The translations under genes and the position numbers were made by a program. From Congeria kusceri (taxonomy: Eukaryota > Mollusca > Bivalvia > Myida > Dreissenidae): a stretch of 64,000 nt of DNA. The notes under the pieces are model-generated. The model did not search any database. It saw nothing but the letters and a program-made list of their open reading frames with translations, and was not told the origin of the DNA. Of the stretch, positions 59,567-64,000 are shown one piece after another (positions within the stretch are counted from its first letter, which is position 1; every line of letters begins with the position of its first letter). The stretch spans positions 619,001 through 683,000 of the forward strand of contig JAPFQT010000034.1 of assembly GCA_027627225.1 (NCBI GenBank). The letters are read 5' to 3'.

Positions 59567-62500
59567 ATGTTCATCTTTGTGGAATTCCCTGACACCCAAG
59601 AAATTGCGGTAATTCCTCAAAACTGGTTAGAAGGAACTAGTTTTGCTTTGTGGCCAACTAATGTTCGCATGGCAAATAAATTGAACAACATGGTTAGACA
59701 AAAAGTAAACCCTGGGGAAACATGGACTGCACTGCCTATAAGAGAGCTGTACAGAAATGGTAAGAGATAAAATATCGTATACATGTACTTTAATTCCTAG
59801 TGAAGATTGAAATTTGAACATGATAGATTTTACGGATTAAACCAAAGGTATCAACCGATAATCAGTCTGCGGTTTGATAGCATTCTATGTACAAGTTCAA
59901 GTACAATTTGTGCAATTCTCTTACTGGGATTCTACTTATTACTTTGGTGCCCAGACAGGCAACAACCATTTGTTTTTTATTTTTTCCCTGATAAATTGTC
60001 GTCTTAGTGCCAAGTACATGCGTGTATGAAGTAAGACCATAATAACGCATTTTAATTAAATCATGAAATAAAATTATTTTCATTGTGGCCAATTTCTATC
60101 ACCGAGATGTAAATATATTTTTTTAATTGCATGAACTTATTTCAATCGCTGATTAGTGCTCTATTAACTAACCCACTTCTGTGTGGGTGTATGTTTTTAT
60201 ATTTACATTTAACTGATTTTCAGATTCCTATGATGTCGTTAGGAGAAAGCTGCAGAAAGCTGAAGAAGAATCAGATATTTGCACAACAGCATTATCAGAC
60301 TCGGAATCTGACGGCGAGGAACAATGCAGAAAATCAAAGCGACGTAGAAGGTACATTTTGTAATAGAAAAAACTTAACTGAATAGGGTTTGTTTAATAAA
60401 AATGCATAAAAAAGCTGCAGAACAACTGCATTTCATTATGTGATTGATTGCACATTTATTTAAATTGAAAATAAGCAAACCTAATATTTTTTCAGTTATT
60501 AAGAATAACTATTTTAACTTTAGGTTATAATTCTGAAGTTAAATGATAAAATAGTGCTAATAAATCTTTTCTAGGGCCAAAGTGTATTCTTCTGATGAAG
60601 AAGACAGTTTCTCTGCAGTTCCAGCACCTAAGCCAAGGAAAAGTGTACTGCCAAAGAATCCAATTGTGCCATTATCTACAAGTACAGGCCCTACTACACT
60701 GCCAAAGCCCCCAGTTGCTCCTACTTTGACAGCTACAGCCTTTGGGCAAAAATCTGTGGCAATAACATGTGCACCATCCGTGTCTGCTGTTGTGTCACAT
60801 TCAGGTATTTTGTCTGATATTGTTAGATTCGTGCTGGTTTGTTAATAAATTTTTTGTTACATACATCAATTTTATACAACAAACAAACTTTCACTGTCGT
60901 GCAAATATGGACAGTTATTGTTTTAAGCAACTTTCAGGCAGACAGCTAATCATGCAAATAACCACATCAGACAATGCTTTTGCTGCTTAATCAAATTATA
61001 ATACAAACATTTGAATGAATGCAAGAAAGCATGTAAGACATAATTACCAGCTTGAAGGCTAACAGTCTGAAAATATTTTCTTAGGATAATTGGGGTATTT
61101 TTACTTCTACTATACATAGATGGTGACATCACTGTGTTATTATTATCTCTACAACACAACAGTCCCCCATGCGGGGGAATTATTTTGAGACTGACACAAA
61201 AAAAACAATGTGTAGGAATCATGATTTTTGTATAAACTAGAGATGGCATTGAATACCAAAATTGATATTCGAATAATCGCATTTTCATTCAATCAAATAT
61301 TCGAATATTCACATACATTATTTAAAATTATTTGACCTCTGTAGCCTGTCTATATTATTTGTTCATCATAAACTTTTAGTGCTGATAATTAGGCAGTTTT
61401 ATTTTGGTATAATTATTTAATTTATTAATCATTTGTACTTTTCTATTTATAAAACAATACATACAAAGCTAAAATCTAATATGTTCAATTATTAACAAAT
61501 CAAAACTTCATACACATATCGGTGAACATTAATACTTAAAGCAACAGTTATTAGCTGTATTAAATACTGAATATGTGATCACGCCTTTGGAAGTTATTAA
61601 TCTGTATGATTCAAATTGGTCTACTCTTCAAGGTCCGTTATTAAAACAAACTAATTAACAGTAATTCTGACCACACACTGCCCAATCCACTTTTTGTGTG
61701 TATTTCTATCGTTAGCCAAATTGCCATTAACACTTTCCTGTGTGTTAAATATCAATATGGCCTGACACGTAACCTCTCTGCAGAGAATGTTGTTTTTACG
61801 AGTAACTGGTGATTTTGTGACGTATGCCATACTATCGTCAAATTGATAATTTTATATAAACTTAAAAATTGTGACTATTCGAAGGCAATTACACTATTCA
61901 AATAGTTATCATTCAATCGAATAGTCGAATGATTTTGCCATCTCTAGTATAAACACTTGCTGCATGCTGTCAAAAAATATTCAAAAGATTCACGTTTTAT
62001 AATCAACGTAAATGGCCGAGTAAACTACATGAACTTGGAAATGCTCTTAGAATGACACATGGTTATTTTTTTATTTTACCTTGTCTCTTTCTTATACATA
62101 ACTCTAGTTTAAAAAGGTCAGTAAGACTGGTATGGACACAATTTTGAGATATGCAGAACAATAAGTTTGCAGTTAATTTTATATTCTAAAGCTTGTTTTT
62201 TTTCCAATGCAGCTCATACATCATGTTCGGGTACATCTGTCCTATCTGCAGTATTGAACTCTAATGAAACGGAAACTACAACAGAATCTGCACAGACTCG
62301 CAACACTGTTGGTATGTTGTTTATAGAATCTGTTATGGTAGATCGAATTGGATTATTAAGAGCTGCAATTATTAATTTAATTAACTTGTAATGTAATTAT
62401 TTTAATAAAAATATCAAACATCTTTTTTTTATGCCTTGCATATTTAATTAATACTATTTGATAGTTTAAAAAGGCTGCAAATTCAGGTCTGCAAATAACA

Positions 62501-63420
62501 TCTCAACATATTATTTTCCAGCCAGAGACATTCAGATCTTCACAATGTTGGAGAAGGTACTCCAGCAACAATCGGCCATGCAGGATACCTTAGGCCAGGT
62601 CATGGGTATTGTACGCACCCTTGCTGCTGGCTCGGTTGTGGACCAGACCACACTGCCAGAAAGAGTAAATCTGCCTGTTAACTCCATGGAGGAAATGACC
62701 GTGCTGAATGAGCAGCTTATGGAAGAAACAACATTTGATGCCCTGGTATGTGGTTTGTTGTAACTTATTTATACCTTGTTAATACAAATTGCATTTTAAA
62801 ATTTTGGTAAATGCTAATTGTTCTTTTAATATACAACAGAAATTAATGAACTGACAACTGTGTACAGATGCTTTGTGTTTCTATTCAGGTAAACCATTTG
62901 TCTGTATTGGGTGGCCAAAACCGCGCTGATGTGTGCCGGCGCATTCTGAGGCATTGCATGTTAAATGAGGTCGCTAAGCAGTATAACTGGCATGGAAAGA
63001 AACAAAAGGCAGCTTTTGGAAAACTTCGATTGGCTGTTGCTGTGCAGAGTAAGTTGTCACAGTATGTGTGAAAAGACTAGGTCTCAGTTCAAAATATATA
63101 TATACACAAAATTACATCTGGCTTTTTTCTTTTTTCAGAAAAAAAATAGTCTTCATTGTAATGTAAAAAGTGTAAAGAAGTGCTATTGGTTTAACTGCCC
63201 AGTATCGTTAATTCTTGCAACCCTGTTTGAACATAGAATGAATCTCCTAATAATATGAGCCTACGTTGCATTACCATTTTCAGAAGCTGTCATGCGTTCC
63301 TTGAAATGCACAGCTGCAGAAGTTGAAATTGAGTGCAGAGAATGGTTTCGAACAGCCTCTGATCGTGACGGTGGCAGAAAAACGAGGGCGGACAAGAAAC
63401 ATGATGAAGCGTCGCAATGA
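59567..63420 (+). CDS. DUF4806-family protein, seven exons, 389 aa
   Basis: Exons by hand splicing: 59567-59759, 60224-60350, 60575-60804, 62213-62311, 62522-62745, 62889-63048, 63284-63420. All introns are GT-AG, phases rejoin exactly, and the coding sum is 1170 nt. Residues 1-64 carry FIFVEFPDTQEIAVIPQNWL with conserved tryptophans, then RELYRN-DSYDVVRRKLQKAE. An acidic stretch (SDSESDGEE) and basic KSKRRRAK follow, suggesting nuclear import. Exon 3 is Pro/Ser/Thr-rich and probably disordered. The C-terminus, about residues 270-380, shows LNEQLMEETTFDAL, HLSVLGGQN, NWHGKKQKAAFGKL and EIECREWFRTASDR, a good match from memory to DUF4806. Function is unknown; DNA binding is inferred. The first ATG follows an 'atttcag' at 59550, so a 5' non-coding exon is possible. 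Likely partner of the preceding transposase; a domesticated host gene is the alternative. Confidence 0.85.
61238..61946. mobile_element. hAT MITE with perfect 8-bp TSD in intron 3
   Basis: The left end reads TAGAGATGGCATTGAAT and the right end in reverse complement reads TAGAGATGGCAAAATCA. The 8-bp gtataaac is duplicated exactly (61230-61237 and 61947-61954), the hallmark of hAT insertion. 'attcgaata' words repeat near both ends ('atattcgaataatcg', 'gaatagtcgaatg'). The 709-bp body has no ORF. It lies wholly in the third intron of the DUF4806 gene and makes up about half of it. Confidence 0.9.
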
Positions 63421-64000
63421 ATTATAACTCGTGTGTTTAAACTGTGAATTAAGTCTTCTACTGGAATCATGTATTATGTAAAGGTCTCTTTGTACTTGTA
63501 ATTACTGATTTTACACAACTTTTCTTTGAATATGCATAATGATGGAAGCAGTGTTTTTTTGTGGCCTTTATTACCTAAATAGCTTTAATTGTGTATGTGT
63601 TACTTTTCAACATATTCTTGTTCTAATCATTTTAATTTGTCATTTTGTAAGAAAACAAGTTTCATGTAGTTTGTATGAACATTGAAGACAATTTTCTTGT
63701 ATCATTGTCTTTTCAAGCATTCTAGAAATGCCCATAATTTATGTCTAAGTTCAGGGGACATACAAGGGGTTTATTTCCGAAAATACTCAATTATAAAACC
63801 CCATTTCCTCAATTCATTTTGAATTTGATAAGTGACAATACTCAATTATGTTTATTTTCAATTGATCGTTTCATGGTGAAAATAAATGAGAATTTTAATA
63901 GATGTTAGTTTAAGGTATTTATAACCATAAATGTAAATAAGTCCCAGCAAACGTATTCCATTATATATCACTCAGCAATCTATTGCTCTGTCCTACTGCA
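63421..64000 (+). other. 3' region of the DUF4806 gene and window end
   Basis: A polyadenylation signal AATAAA is at 63881-63886. No further gene was found. No reverse-complement copies of the ATCGGCCCGAT repeats were found before 64000, so the right end of any enclosing element is not in view. Confidence 0.45.

Noticed and set aside
63943..63957. gtcccagcaaacgt as the right terminus of the two-gene element (cf. gtcccaacaaacat at 55779)
   Set aside because: It is in the same orientation as the left sequence, not inverted, and lacks the adjacent ATCGGCCCGAT repeats.

Overview
This window looks like AT-rich, repeat-dense animal nuclear DNA. It is most likely from a bivalve mollusc. The reasons are spliced genes with GT-AG introns, very sparse coding sequence, and interspersed families I associate with bivalve genomes: a foldback element carrying CGTCCCGGATTAGCC-type arms, non-autonomous elements built from 140-165 bp tandem units containing 'gaccttgacc' or 'ccataactcc', elements ending in CTCACCTGAG, and TA-flanked elements starting CTGCGGAATCAC. 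A dreissenid-like species is possible, but that is from memory of the families and could not be searched. Nothing indicates bacteria, virus or organelle.

Layout. Positions 1-56,000 are almost entirely transposable-element (TE) sediment. Inverted termini and target-site duplications (TSDs) can be read for many DNA transposons: hAT-like elements with 5-8 bp TSDs (2071-3561, 12179-18946, 20862-21191, 28387-29322, 30551-31627, 32378-33057, 39529-40249, 50196-51539, 61238-61946), TA-flanked Tc1/mariner-like elements (7555-8991, 27391-28355, 30031-33335, 33734-41800, 33934-41431, 37109-37970) and one TTAA-flanked element (58954-59431). Many are nested. The clearest case is 30031-33335, where a TA element holds a foldback repeat that itself holds two hAT-like insertions. 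Satellite-like features include a 17-copy 46-bp minisatellite (6052-6833), a degenerate array of CCATATGG palindromes (12290-13430) and a perfect 41-bp-arm hairpin (39203-39287). The only protein traces in this part are fragments: a zinc-binding C-terminal exon (15228-15608), a hAT-type N-terminal zinc finger (32658-32834), a possible two-exon minus-strand gene end (23740-24280) and an unassigned minus-strand ORF (26565-26894).

The gene-bearing part is 56,771-63,420, with two consecutive plus-strand genes. The first is a near-intact transposase of the Tnp2/CACTA-like type (about 646 aa), interrupted by one +1 frame change at CTT-TGA. The second is a seven-exon gene that I could splice by hand into an exact 389-codon frame; its C-terminus matches the DUF4806 family. 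Upstream lie palindromic ATCGGCCCGAT-type repeats. My main inference is that the pair is one two-gene CACTA-like element (transposase plus DNA-binding accessory, formally like plant TnpD/TnpA). Its 3' end would lie beyond the window, so this cannot be closed here.
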